64,000 nucleotides of DNA from CAVOAK01 sp965217615. Lineage in GTDB: Bacteria > Pseudomonadota > Alphaproteobacteria > UBA8366 > CAVOAK01. Position 1 is the first letter of the stretch. Each line of letters begins with the position of its first letter. Position numbers and translations under genes: made by a program. A model generated the notes under the pieces. It did not search any database, had not been told where the DNA came from, and saw only the letters and a list, made by a program, of their open reading frames with translations. This document shows, in pieces, positions 26,700 through 37,932 of the stretch. Location of the stretch: NCBI GenBank assembly GCA_965217615.1, contig CBDCIT010000016.1:1-64000 (forward strand), written 5' to 3'.

Positions 26700-29600
26700 G
26701 CGTCTTGCTCAACGTCACCACGAAGTCCAGCGTCGCGTCCGCGCCTTCCTGAACTTCCGCATCTGCGACCGAGAGTGCCGCCGGGCCCGCGATGACGACC
26801 TGGAGCCCGCCCGCGAGCTTGCGCCCGTCGGGGGTGCACACGCCGGGGGCGGTGTCGCACGCCGTCGTCCCCTTGACCCCCACCGTCACGTCGTCAAGAC
26901 CCGCTGGGTCGATTTGCAGGGTCCAGCCGTTGTTCTTTCCAGCCACGAGCCGGCTCGCCTTCTCGATGCTGTCGGGTAGGGCACTGGCGCGCGCACCAGT
27001 AGGTGGAGGGTTTCCAGCCCCGCCCTTTCGGTTGCGGGGTGGGTTCACAGTTCCACCATAGGCCACGTTTCCAGCCGCCCCCCCCTAAAATTCCGGACAT
27101 CGGGTTTTCCCCGGTCCGGCTTCAAGCATCAGGCACCTCACAGTTCGGAGTGGAGCCTTCCGCGGACGCGTCAGGGTTAAGGTCGACCCAGCCATTCTCC
27201 TGACCACAGCCCTCGTTTGCTCCGTCCTTAGACCGTGCCGACCGCCTTGAAGACCGTCCGCCTCTGTGTGCGGACCATACGGTAGCAGCACTGCCACCTG
27301 AGCCCTGAGGTCCTCGCTCCAGCCGGGTTATGTTGTCCCGCCCATCAACGCTTGACGACCTCATCCGCCAGTCTGGAGATCTCCGTCTCATTTCCCGGCA
27401 CAGCCAGTTATAGACACGGTCTTTGACATCCAAGGATCATCCTGTCTGACCTCCACACCTTCCGGACTTTCACTGCTGTACTGTCCAGTATTGCCGCCTT
27501 CAATACGCCGGGAGCCCCGATGCGTGCGCCTCAGTTCTTCCGCACCGGCACTGGCCATCGGATAGGCAGGAAACCCTTGGCAGCTCCGTTTACCCCGCAA
27601 ATCAGCTTCATGCAGGACATGATTTTCGACGCTTAATCCGTTCACTTTCGTTACGGCCCTACTGTTCGCTCGCCCCACCGAACTGACCAGACCTGAGAGG
27701 CACTACGACCCTCCGGCCCTCCGGGGCTTTTACTTCCGGGCTTTCAGACCACCGGGTCGCCCCGCATGCCTGCCGGATATCACTACGGCGCTAAACTGAG
27801 AATTGCGCCGACGGGACTCTCACCCGCAAGTACAGCAGCTAGTCTCGCTGCACCCCGCCCGTCACGTCGAAGAGTCCGTTCTGGACCGTGCGATAGCTCA
27901 AGCCCGCAGGCTCCGCGCTCAGGTTGAAGCGGATGTCGAACACTGCCGTCCCGTCGTGCTCGGCGGGCACGCCCGAGAACGACGCGGTGAATGGCACCCC
28001 CGGCACCGTCGTCGAGACCGCCTCGCCAAGCGGACCCCCGCCCACGCAGACCGCGTTCGTCTCGGTGCACGCCCGCGCGGGAAGCCGGATGGCGATGTCG
28101 CCCGACTGGCTCGGGGTCATCGTCACTTCCCAGCCGAGGTTGCTGCCCGCGGTCAGGCGTCGCGCCTTGGTCACCGTCGTCCCGGTCACGTCCAGCAGCC
28201 CGCCCGCCACCGTCGTGTAGCTCAGGCCCTCGGGCGCCTCGCTGAAATGCAGCTCGAAGGTGAACGGGCTCGACCCGTCGTGGCTCTGCGGCAGCGCGCC
28301 GAAGCGCGCGGTGAATGCATCTCCCTCGCCCCGGGCGCCAGGCGATCCAAACTTTGCAGCCCCGTTGTGACTGAGCGCCGCGTCCGCGCTGGTGGCCTGG
28401 CTGCGGATGGTGCCGCCGTTCAAAGCGAGGCTGTCGATCGGCACCAGCAGCGAGGTGTGCGAGCCGTCCGTAGCGGTGAGCGTGTAGGTGAAGACGAGCG
28501 CCGTCGTGCCGCTCCCCCGCAGATACGGCGCGCGTCTCGATTCGGTCCCGCCAAGATCGAGCCCTATGCTCGGCGTGCCGCCCGTGGTGTCCACCGTCAC
28601 CGCCTCGCCGAACGTGAGCGCGACGTCCACCGTTTCATCGGCGGTCCAGGCGCTGTCCGCGCCCAATTCGCTCAACGCCGGCGAGTCCGTGATGGTGGGC
28701 GCTTCGGCACCCTGGGTGCCAGACCCGGTCTGCTGCACCGTGCTGCTTGAGGGAAAGGCATCGCTGGTCACCATTTCCTCGCCGCCGAAAATGTCGGTGA
28801 AGCTGACCACGACCTTGATCTTCTTGCCCGCGTCCGACGCCGCCAGCGTGTAGGTGTCGGAGGTTGCCCCCGAGATGCCGGTCTCGTCCGACCCGTCCAC
28901 CCGGACCCACTGGTAGGCGAAGCTGGTCGGCAGGCCATCGGTGTCGGCGATGTCCGAGTTCGAAGCAGTCAGCGTCTCCCCGACGCTCGCGGTGCCCGTA
29001 ATCGTCGGCATGTCCGTTGCGCATTGTTCGCCGGCTGGCTCAGATACAGCGTGCGCTCAAGCAGTTCCGACCAGTCGAGGCCCATATCGTCATTCCACCG
29101 GTAATGATTCGGCCCGAAATTAGATGTGTTGTCGAGGGCGAAGGGCTCGCTGTCGCAGACATGGAGGGTTAACCTCGGGCGCAATCTGCTCCAGAGCGCG
29201 TTCTTGAAGCTCAGGATCAGTTTTCCGGTAGCTGCTCCGCGCTGGAGGAAGGCGCCGTCGACAGTGTTATTGTAATCGCCGACGCTGAAGCCCGGGTTCT
29301 CCAGGCTGCCGCCCTGGGTACCGTCATATCCGAAGAAATCGCGGTGGGCGGCAACCTTCAGTTTGCCGGTCCAGGCCTGCCGCCGGTCGCCGAGGGCGGG
29401 CGCGGCGCAGGAGGCCACCGGAATGCTCAGATACAGCGTGCGCTCGGTCACATCCGACCAGTCGAGGCCGGAATTGTTCCACCGGTAGTGGTACGGCCCG
29501 AAGCGGGTGGCGTCGGCGAGGGCGAAGCCCTCGCTGTCGCAGACGTGGAGGGTCAGCTTCGCGAGCAACGAACTCGGGAGGTGGCTCGTGAAGCTCAGGA

Positions 29601-32532
29601 CCAGCGTATCTGACGTGGGTCCGTCCAGCCAGACGAAGGCGCCATCGACGACGTAGCTGTGCACGCCAAAGTCGAGGCTCGAGTCGTCCAGGCTGCCGCC
29701 GTTTGTATCGTCATACCCGTAGAAGTCGCTGCCGCTCGCCACTTTCACTTTGCTGGACCAGACCACGTGCCGGCCGCCGAGGGCGGGTGCGGCGCAGGTC
29801 GCTGTTATCGGTGTCCCGGTCGCGGTGACTGCCGTGCTCTTGCCCGCGCGGTTGACCGCTCGCACCTCGAAAGCGTAGGCGGTGCCGTTGGTGAGCCCCG
29901 TCACCCTCTCCTTCAGATCCTTGCCGGCCGAGATCCAGGGCGTGTCTTCCGCGACCGAGGCGCCTGCGGAATAGCGGTACTCGTAGTCGGAAATCCCGCC
30001 GCCTCCGTCGATCTCCGGCGCCGACCAGGTCAGATTTACCTTGCGGTGCGCACCCGTTGCCACCAGCGACCGCGGCGCACTGGATGTGCTGGCCTTGGGA
30101 GCCGTCAGTCGCAAGTTGACCCGTTTCCCGCTATGCCAGGAGGAAAACGGGATGCCGCTGTTTTCCCAGGTAACGATGCGACCTCCTACTCCTAGATCGC
30201 CGGTGTTGATGGGGAAGCTGGCGCCGTCGACATACAGCGTCAGTTTCCGGAGCTCCGCGGGTGAGAAGTTTCCTCCGTATTCGAACTTGATATGGAACGC
30301 GTCCAGGTACGAGAGGCCGATTCGGTGGAATTCGTAGCGGTCGCCGGCTAAGGTGAAGTCTCGGTCGTTCAGCTGTGAGGTGCACTTCCCACTCGATCCC
30401 TGTGAGTTGCAGCCTGCGGTGTAACGGGTGGTATGCACCCGCAAGGTCGCGGACCAGATGTCGTCCGGCGACTGCATGGTGTCCGCCGCCACCGAATCGC
30501 TCGACGGGAAGGCCTCGCTGGTCAGCGTCTCGGCGGTGCCGTCGTTGTCGGTGAAGCTGACCTTGACCTTGACCGTCTTGTCCTCGTCCGCCGCCGCCAG
30601 CGTGTAAGCGCGGGAGGTCTCCCCGGCGATGTCGGTCTCGTCCGACCCGTCCACCCGGACCCATTGATAGGTGAACGTGCCGGGCAGGCCGTCGATGTCG
30701 GCGATGTCGTCCGTCAACGCCGTCACCGTCTGACCGACCCAGGACCCGCCGAAGATCGTCGGCGCGCCGGTCGCCGCGTCGTTCACCGCCGTCACCGCGA
30801 CGGTCATCGCGGACGCGGACGCGCTTTCGTCGGTGCCGTCGCTCACCTTGAAGGTGAAACGGGCTTGGCCGTTGGCGTTCGCGGTCGGCGTGAACGTGAG
30901 CTTGTCCGCGTCGAGGTCGGCTTTCGACACCGACTGTTGCGCCGTCACCGCGGTGGTGTCGAGCTTGAGCGTGCCCTTGTCCGACGCAGGCAACGTGACG
31001 ATCGTCACGTTCGACAGCGTGTTCCCGGTATCGGTGTCGGCGAAGTTGAAGTCGTCGGCGGAGAAGGTGTACGCCGTGTCCTCGTTCGTCGTCACCGTCT
31101 GGTCCGCCGCCGTCGGTGCGGCGTTGACGACGGACATCGCCACGGCGCCACTCGACGGATACGCATCGCTGGTCCGCGTCTCGACGGTGCCGTCGTTGTC
31201 GGTGAAGCTCACCTTGACCTTGACCTTCTTGCCCTGGTCCGCCGCCGCCAGCGTGTAGGCGCCGGCGGTCGCCCCGGCGATGTCGGTCTCGTTCGACCCG
31301 TCCACCCGGACCCACTGGTAGGTGAAGCTGGACGTGGCGGGCAGGCCGTCGATGTCGGCAATGCCGGCGGTCGCCGCGGTCAGCGACCGTCCGACCAACA
31401 CCGGCCCCGAAATCGTCGGCGTGCCGGTCGCCGCGTCGTTCACCGGGGTCACCGCGACGGTCATCGTGTACCCCCCGTCACTCTCGGTCGTCTCGCTGCT
31501 CATCACCATGAAGGTGAAACTCCCGTAGGAGTCGCCGTGGGCGTTCGCCGCCGGGGTGAATGTGAGCCTGATCCCAGTTGTGTCGAGGTCACCGCTGCGG
31601 ATGACCTGGTTCGCCGTCACCGGCGTGGTGCCGAGCTTGAGCTCTCCCGCCGAGGGCAGCGATGTGATTTTTACGCCCCACAGGCTGTCGGCCGATTCCA
31701 GGCCGGAAAAGGGGAAGTCGCCCGTAACGAAACTGTGGGGCTCGCCCTCCGTGGTCGTGACCGTCTTGTCCGAGGATGTCGGCCCGTTGTCCGCGGTGCC
31801 ATTGATGGCGAAGCGAAGCGCCTGGTTGGGTCCAGTTACTGGTGTTGTTGTGCTACCGTAGCAACTAGTGCAGATTCTTTCTCCGGTATGCAGGTACCTT
31901 TGTATATGACTGGCGCTGTTGTACCAGACGCACCCATTCCCTATCGCCCAGCCGGCCGCGCCGCCGGCATCCTCGCCGTCGCTATACGTTGCGTCGTAGA
32001 GCGGCGTACCGGAAGTCGCCACATTGACCAGGATGTAGTGCGTGCCCCGCTCAAGGCGGGTATTGGCGGGTGCGGTGAAGGTGAGGGTGGCCGGGGCCGT
32101 AAAGCTGGAAGGCGGCGTGAGCGTCACACAGGATGCATGGGTGGGGAGGTCTGCGGGACGTGCAGGAGGGTAGCCGTCGGCATTCGGCCGACACAAATAC
32201 ATCGAAAATCTGCTTTGTGCGTTCCCCTGGATCGTTGAGCTACTCTCGACCCTGATATCGACGCTGTGCAGCGTGAATCTTTTCGCACCCCAACCCGTTC
32301 TGAAAGTTTGCGCGCGAACGCCGCGCGTAAAGGTGTCTGAATCGCGACCCTGGCCGAAGTTCGAAACGAAGGGGGTGACCGACTGGGCTTCGACGGGCCC
32401 GACGGATATCAGTGCTGCGAGCCCCAGCACCGCGACCGCGGCAAGCCGATTCCCAGTCCGCAATATGGGGCAGGTCGGAGGATACGCCGGGCGCTCAAGA
32501 CTCACGGCCTGACGCCGCAACGCCCCCAACAT
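26700..32532 (-). pseudogene. Giant repeat-rich surface protein (cadherin-like, FN3, Calx-beta-like), broken
   Basis: The frame from the Met at 32532 has a signal segment (LAAVAVLGLAALISVGPVEAQS), a lectin-like N-terminal domain, a cadherin/CSPG-like repeat (SSDKTVTTTEGEPHSFVTGD), three ~90-residue Ig-like repeats (GRSLTAATAGIADIDGLP, QTVTALTDDIADIDGLP, ETLTASNSDIADTDGLP), an FN3 domain and two tandem ~100-residue Cys-containing repeats with ALGxR...W starts. The C-terminal part has SwmB/Calx-beta-like repeats. The gene is broken three ways: a one-base frameshift near 29018, a group II intron (26971-27853) and an IS21 miniature element at 26699. A probable cell-surface adhesin. Confidence 0.8.
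26971..27853 (-). mobile_element. ORF-less group II intron
   Basis: Read on the minus strand, it starts GTGCAG at 27853 and ends CCTACCCGAC at 26971 (AY end). A domain V candidate at about 27090-27124 has the AGC triad, outer stem CCGGAC/GTCCGG, an AT bulge and a CGGG-GAAAA-CCCG cap, followed by the G-run that opens domain VI. No reverse transcriptase is encoded (883 nt in all). Joining 27854 to 26970 restores DVTGG-SIEKASRL, matching the homologous repeat DVTGTTVTKARRL, so the ends are precise. Confidence 0.85.
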
Positions 32533-32776
32533 TCTGGCGGGGCCGGGACGGTACGACTGGCTATCCGCTCCCAGCCTCAAGGCTGCACACGCGTTTCGCA
32601 TCGTCCGCGAATCCGGCCAGTCGGTCCTGGACGGCTTCAGCCGAGGCATGGAACGCCCCGGTGGACATGACGAAGCCGTAAGCTCACGGCTCTCGGCATT
32701 ATCGGGAGCCCGCGTATTCCCCGACGAGGAGCATCCGCCCGTAGCCGATAACCAACTTCCACTCGTTTCCACGATA

Positions 32777-32787
32777 CCCCCCCCCCC
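32777..32787 (-). repeat. Run of 11 C (G on the coding strand)
   Basis: An uninterrupted mononucleotide tract about 245 bp upstream of the likely start of the surface protein gene. Such tracts are prone to slippage. Whether it lies in a promoter, leader or upstream frame is unclear. Confidence 0.6.
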
Positions 32788-33064
32788 GCATACTCTCAAT
32801 AATGAGGGCGGAAGGTGCCAGTGCCGAATACGCCGTCGCAAGAAGAGTTGTGAACTGATTTGTGTAGTGTGTAATAAAACTAGAAACTACAAGTAGCGGA
32901 GAGTTGGGACTACAAACACGACCCATAAACGCAGAACCTGCCCGGAGCGCGCAACGCCGACTGGCCGGGCCGCCCGCGAGGCACAGGCACCCGGTACGCC
33001 GCCTCCTGGAACCCCGCCGCCGCAACGCCGCGCCAGGACGGGCCGGCCTCGCCCGAGGCTCCGG

Positions 33065-33127
33065 CCCTCGCCGATGCGCGTCCGACCCTCGCCGATGCGC
33101 GTCCGACCCTCGCCGATGCGCGTCCGG
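33065..33127. repeat. Tandem repeat, 21 bp x 3
   Basis: Three consecutive copies of a 21-bp unit containing CTCGCCGATGCGCGTCC. Being a multiple of three, it would encode a seven-residue repeat (RTRIGEG on the minus strand) if translated, but no gene is supported there. Confidence 0.8.
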
Positions 33128-33143
33128 CGCATGCCGGGCTGGT

Positions 33144-35860
33144 TCAGAATTCGCCCGAAATCAGGCCCAGTTCCCGCGCCCGGCGCAGCGCGTCTACCCT
33201 GGTGTTCGCTCCCAGCTTGGCGAAGAGCTTACGAAGGTGATAACGCACGCCGTGCCCCGTCAGGCCCAGCTCAGCGGCAATCTGCTTGTCCCGCAGGCGC
33301 CCGAGCCGCTCCAGCACCTCCTTCTCGCGCTTGCTCAGCTCCGGCGGCTGCACGGTGTCGACCCGCAGCATCGCAACCAGAAGCGATTGCGCGGCCTCCC
33401 AGTGAGGTGACCCGGCCCTGGACTTCAGAAACTCCGTTACCATCGCCGCGCAGACCTCGCGCTCCCGGATCAACGGCCGCATGTAGGGGGTTTCGGCGAA
33501 CAGGCGCAGAAACGCCTCCAGATGTCCGCTCGCCGCCGCCGACTCGCCTGCCCGCTGTTCCAGAACGATCGACAGCGCCAGCCCCTGCATTAGCGTTCGC
33601 CGCAGGCCCCGCCCGTCCGCCACCGCGCGCAGTTCGGCGGCGAAGCGCCGCGCCGCATCGAACCGCCCGCCCGCGATCAGCAGGCCAAGACGGGCGCAGG
33701 ACAGTGCCTCCATTTCCCGCCAGCTCTGTCCGGTCAGGTCGAGGCAGCCCTCCATCGCTTCCGGCAGCTCCTCCAAACGCCAGACCCGTTCCGCCTCCGC
33801 CACCCGGCCCGCGGATACGAGCACGGAAACCCTCAGCGCAGACAAATGCCGGACCAGCGCCGGCAGCCCGGCCCCGCGCACGTATTCCAGTATCGCGTCC
33901 GCCACCCCGAGCGCGGCCTCGACACCATCCTTTACAAACCTCAGGTCGATGACCGTACCGCTGGCGGCGAGATAGGCCGCGGACGGCGTACCGCCCTTCG
34001 CCAGTGCTCTCGGAACACTGCGCAACTCTTCCGCCGCCCCGAGCCGATGGCATTCCAGCGCAAGCTCGTGCAGGAGGACCCTGGCGATCGCTGCCGGCAC
34101 GTCGTCGAGCGCGAAGCTCTTTGTCGCAATCCGCTTTGCCCGCAGGTAATGCTCCCTCGCGTCCTCCACCCGGCCCTGGGCCATGGCAATCTGGCCAACC
34201 TCGATATCGATGAACATCGTCATGTACGAACTTTGGGAGAGGCATTGGCGGGCCCGCGCGGCCCGGTCCAGAGCGCTGTCGAACTCTGCTTCCAAATTGC
34301 GAAACACGCAGAGCCCGTAGTTCAGGTAGCCGCGCATCAGGGTATCGATCTCGGGCGATGCGGTGAGCCGTTCAAGATCGCCGAGCAGCTGCTGCGACCA
34401 CGCCGAGCCCACCTGTTCGGCCCTATTAAACGCGATGCTGCCGCGGACGATGCAATCTTCCACCGCGAAGGCGACGCCGGGCCCGTTGCTGCCGGCCCTA
34501 CGGGCATGCGGCGCGACCATGGTCCGGTAGTGCTCCCGCACCGCCTCCGGTTGCCCCGACCGGGCCAGGGAAAGGCAGCGCACCAGCGCGAGACGTGGGC
34601 GCTCTGCGATGATCTCCTCGGTCAGCAAGCGGTCCGCGGCCTGGAGCTGGATCGCGCGCCCTCTTGGATCCACAGGCGCACGCCGCCAGCAGCCTCCAGG
34701 ATGCGGCCGGCAAGGTTCGGCTCCCCGGCTTCGACGGCATGGCGCATGCCGGCCACCGTCTCGCCGCGCCGCACCAGCGCCCCGGCCAACCGCCGATGGA
34801 TCGAGCGGTAGCGCTGCGGCGTCTCGCGGAACCGCCGCCGGGTGCAATGCTGTCGAACCAGCGGATGCAGCCGCCAGCTCTCCGCCGCCCCGCCGCCCAC
34901 CGGCTCGAGCAGCCCAACCAAAACCGGCATCGTGTCGAGCTGGCGCAGCGAATTGTTGCGCTCCAGCACGTCGTCGAGGAGCGCCGCATCGATCCAGTCG
35001 AACAGGCCGATATCGAGCAGGAAATCCCGGTCATCACTTCCGATCCCTGCGAACAGCCGCGATTCCACCCAGTTCTCGACCAGGTTCCGCACCGCATGCG
35101 GGTTGCTCCCGATTCCGCCCTGTATCTCGTTGCGAGCGATGCGCAGCGCGAACGGCCATCCCGCCGACTCCGCGACCAGCCTGTCCAGCTCACTGCCCGA
35201 CAGGCGCCGCTCGAAGAACTCCGCGATCTCCGTCCTGGAGAACTGCAGCCGGTCCGTCGTCAATACCGCGGCCCGGCCGTCGAGCACGGCCCCGGCGATG
35301 TTCAGCCCGGCCGGGAGATGGCGGCACGCAAACGCCAGGTGCAGATTGCTCGGCGCGCGCTGCAGCAGGAAATCGAGCAGCGCGATGGAGGCGGGATTAC
35401 CCAGCCGCTCCAGCTCGTCGAATACGAGCACGAACGGACTGCCGAGCGCCGCAATCGCCTGCAGCACGAACCCGGCCCGGCTCTCCGGCCCGCCGCCTGC
35501 CTCGCCGGGGTCGGGCCCATCCGCGATATCCAGCCCCGCGCTCTGGCAGGCAAACGCAATGCAGGAGTCGAGAACGCCGGGCTCGTCCTGCTCGTCCAGC
35601 GAAACCCACGCCGTGGGCACGCCGTCCTTGGCCAGGAGCCGACAGCATTCCGCAAGCAGCGTGGTCTTGCCGAAGCCGCCAGGCGCCGTCAGTACCGTCG
35701 CGCAACATCGGGTCGGCAGCGTCAACCCCACCAGTTCGCGGCGGTGAAAATATCCCGCCGTCCGCTCGGGAACGCTGATCTTCTGCTGCAGCAGCCAGGG
35801 CAGCGGCTGTTCGGCGGCATTCGGTCCGCCGCCTTGGTTATCCTCACCGGTCCCAGTCAT
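33144..35860 (-). pseudogene. MalT-like LuxR-family ATP-dependent regulator, frameshifted
   Basis: Two frames join into a ~900-residue MalT-type regulator. The first (35860-34622) has the Walker A site TAPGGFGKTTLL (about residue 58-69), Walker B FVLVFDEL and a winged region. The second (34647-33144) has the helical repeat (TPR-like) sensor domain and a C-terminal LuxR HTH (LSKREKEVLERL, DKQIAAELGL, GVRYHLRKLFAKLGA). The switch occurs in a GC-dinucleotide run near 34650; a two-base insertion there, or a one-base loss, explains it. Such regulators respond to inducers and ATP. Its strand and position suggest control of the downstream surface protein gene (inference). Confidence 0.82.
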
Positions 35861-36153
35861 TGGTCGTCCTGCTCTGCTGTGTACACGGGCAACACTCCAA
35901 AAATCGCCGGTCCCCGTGCCGCGTCGGCGACGCTCCTGTCATCCGCTCCGCGCTATACAGGTGGGTCATCCCGTATGGAATTGCCTAACCATTCACCAAG
36001 TCGACGCTGAATGTAATAGCTCTTGTCCGAAAATATGCGCAGTTGATGTGTAGTGGTATGGACTAAAAATAATTATACATCGGCACTACAGGTATCGACC
36101 GGACAACCGAAATCCCCATATTGTGCTCAGGTCGCCCCGATTGCGCCGCTACG
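35861..36153. other. Intergenic region upstream of the regulator
   Basis: No gene was found. An AT-rich segment at 36005-36085 stands out against the GC-rich flanks and may contain the regulator promoter. Confidence 0.35.
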
Positions 36154-36182
36154 TGGCCTGCCCCCAATGTATGTGCCAATCG

Positions 36183-37089
36183 CTATGTTAGTCTTGGCAC
36201 GGTGATTGGGAAGGGCTGATCCGGCTGGAGCCCATCCATAGCGCAAGCCGGATCAGTCCGGTTAGGCGCGATGGTCACTGGCGCCGGGGGTCTGTAGCCC
36301 AGCGCACTGTGTGGTCTGACCGTGTTGTAGTGCTGCCGCCATCGCTCGATCAGCACCTGGGCCTCCTTGAGCGAGTAGAAGATTTCGCCGTTGAGCAGCT
36401 CGTCCCGGAGCTTGCCGTTGAATGACTCGTTGTAGCCGTTCTCCCAGGGACTGCCCGGTTCGATGTAGAGCGTCTTCACACCGACCCGCGCCAGCCACTC
36501 ACGGACGGCCGTGGCAGTGAACTCGGCACCATTATCCGAGCGGATGTGGTCCGGCGGGCCACGATCGACGAACAGCGCGGCAAGGCGATACAGCACGTCG
36601 TCGGATCGCAGCCGTCGTGCGACGTCGATTGCCAGGCACTCCCGAGTGTACTCGTCGATGATGGTCAGCATGCGGAATGCCCTGCCATCGTGTGTGCGAG
36701 CCATGACGAAGTCATAGGCCCAGACATGGTGCGGCCAGTTCGGACGCAGACGGATGCAGGACCCATCGTTGAGCCATAGCCGGCCCCTCTTTGGTTGTTT
36801 TGCAGGCACCTTCAGTCCCTCCCGTCGCCAGATGCGTTCGACCCGCTTGTGGTTCACGTACCAGCCCTCGCCGCGGAGCAGCGCCGTGATCCGGCGATAG
36901 CCGTAGCGACCGTACGCGCTGGCCAGCCGCACAATGGCCGCGGTCAACGCCGCCTCATCGTCAGCCTCGACACGCCGATAGCGTTGCGTCGAGCGTGGTT
37001 GCCCAATGACCCGGCACACCCGATGCTCGGGCAGGGCATGCCGCGTGGAGATGTGCTGAACATAGCCCCGGCGGCGCTCGGGGCTTAGA
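36183..37089 (-). CDS. IS3-family transposase OrfB (integrase core)
   Basis: OrfB supplies the DDE catalytic domain: HVWAYDFVMART (first Asp), HIRSDNGAEFTA (second Asp) and ENGYNESFNGKLRDELL (Glu), with a YNTVRPHSALGYRPPAP end. An ATG-less lead SPERRRGYVQHISTRHAL extends upstream of the first Met (37019) to about 37089, overlapping the end of orfA, as expected if OrfAB is made by a -1 ribosomal frameshift. No internal stop is seen, so it is probably active. Confidence 0.9.
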
Positions 37090-37363
37090 AGTTTCCCTCA
37101 GCGGCTTCCTTCAGAATCAGCTTATCCAGCGTCAGATCAGCGACAGCTCGTCTCAGCCGCAGATTCTCCCGCTCGAGCTCCTTGAAGCGCCGTGCCTGCT
37201 CAATCTTCAGGCCGCCGTACTCCTTGCGCCAACGGTAATACGTCTGTTCCGAAACACCCAAGGTCCTGCAAACCGCAGGTACCGTTTGGCCGCCCGACAG
37301 GCTAACCTCCGCCTCCCGTAGCTTACCGATAACCTGTTCCGCGGTATGTCGTTTACGTGGCAT
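37085..37363 (-). CDS. IS3-family transposase OrfA (HTH protein)
   Basis: The 92-residue DNA-binding component has MPRKRHTAEQVIGKLREAEVSL, then an HTH (VPAVCRTLGVSEQTYYRWRKEYGG) and a leucine-zipper segment FKELERENLRLRRAVADLTLDKLILKEA, typical of IS407-group OrfA. It recognises the IS ends and is normally fused to OrfB by frameshifting. Confidence 0.9.
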   Translation of the reverse strand: MPRKRHTAEQVIGKLREAEVSLSGGQTVPAVCRTLGVSEQTYYRWRKEYGGLKIEQARRFKELERENLRLRRAVADLTLDKLILKEAAEGNF

Positions 37364-37622
37364 CCTGACCTCCGTTCAAACAGTCCTAGCCTAACATTCG
37401 GCCTGGACCAAGTTTTGGGGGTCAGGTCACGCGCGCTTAGTATGTATCCCCAGTGACGAGCAGCCTGATTGTCGATTTCTTTATCCCGGATCACACACCG
37501 CGCACCACGGCCCAGGGGCCCGGGCGCCTGTTTCTATGACTGACTTATTCTTCGTACGGACCGGCAGCCCTCGGCTTTGGTGCATGGAGCCGCGATGGTG
37601 TGATCGCCCATTCCCCGGTTGG

Positions 37623-37932
37623 TTAGCGGATCCTGATTGTGTTTGGTTTCGCCGCACGGATAGAGCGATTGAGTGCGTCGATCTGCATGGCGATTTCGGT
37701 TTGTTGAGATTGGAATGTGCGAGCGGTGAGCTTGCCGCCGTTGAGCCTCTTGACGCGAGCCATGGCTGTTTCGCCAAGCGCTCTCAATCCGTAGCCCTGT
37801 CGTTTCTGCCAGTTCATCCTTCCCTTCGACGCGATCTCCGCCGCATGGTGCTCCCGTTCCGATCCGCCATGAGGGGTGTCCGGGGGAGGAATGGATGTGG
37901 CGCGTGGCGGGATGATGATTTAAGGTGGTGAA
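37623..37932 (-). pseudogene. IS5-family transposase, C-terminal fragment
   Basis: From the IS30 boundary the frame reads IIIPPRATSIPPPDTPHGG, then NWQKRQGYGLRALGETAMARVKRLNGGKL and the end ALNRSIRAAKPNTIRIR, the C-terminal catalytic-Glu region of IS5 (IS903-type) transposases. It completes the N-terminal piece at 39413-40074. Confidence 0.85.

Larger units (their letters stand above)
32533..33143. other. Region between the surface protein gene and the LuxR-type regulator
   Basis: This ~610-bp stretch holds the poly-C tract (32777-32787) and a 21-bp tandem repeat (33065-33127). The surface-protein frame extends upstream to 32841 from a TTG, but the residues there look non-coding. Confidence 0.45.
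36154..37429 (-). mobile_element. IS3-family element (IS407-like group)
   Basis: The 1276-bp element has imperfect terminal repeats (left TGGCCTGCCCCCAATG, right inverted TGACCTGACCCCCAAAA) and orfA/orfB on the minus strand. A clear target duplication was not identified. Confidence 0.82.

Noticed and set aside
27122..27678. Short minus-strand frames inside the group II intron as a possible intron-encoded protein
   Set aside because: They carry no reverse transcriptase or maturase motifs and are far too short; they are better explained as structured intron RNA.
30433..32238. 601-codon plus-strand frame inside the surface protein gene
   Set aside because: It is the antisense of the repeat-rich gene; composition is Arg/Gly-heavy low complexity with no domains. 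The minus strand carries clear domains and a signal peptide.
33065..33127. Tandem repeats as a possible CRISPR
   Set aside because: Three directly adjacent 21-bp units with no spacers; a simple tandem repeat.
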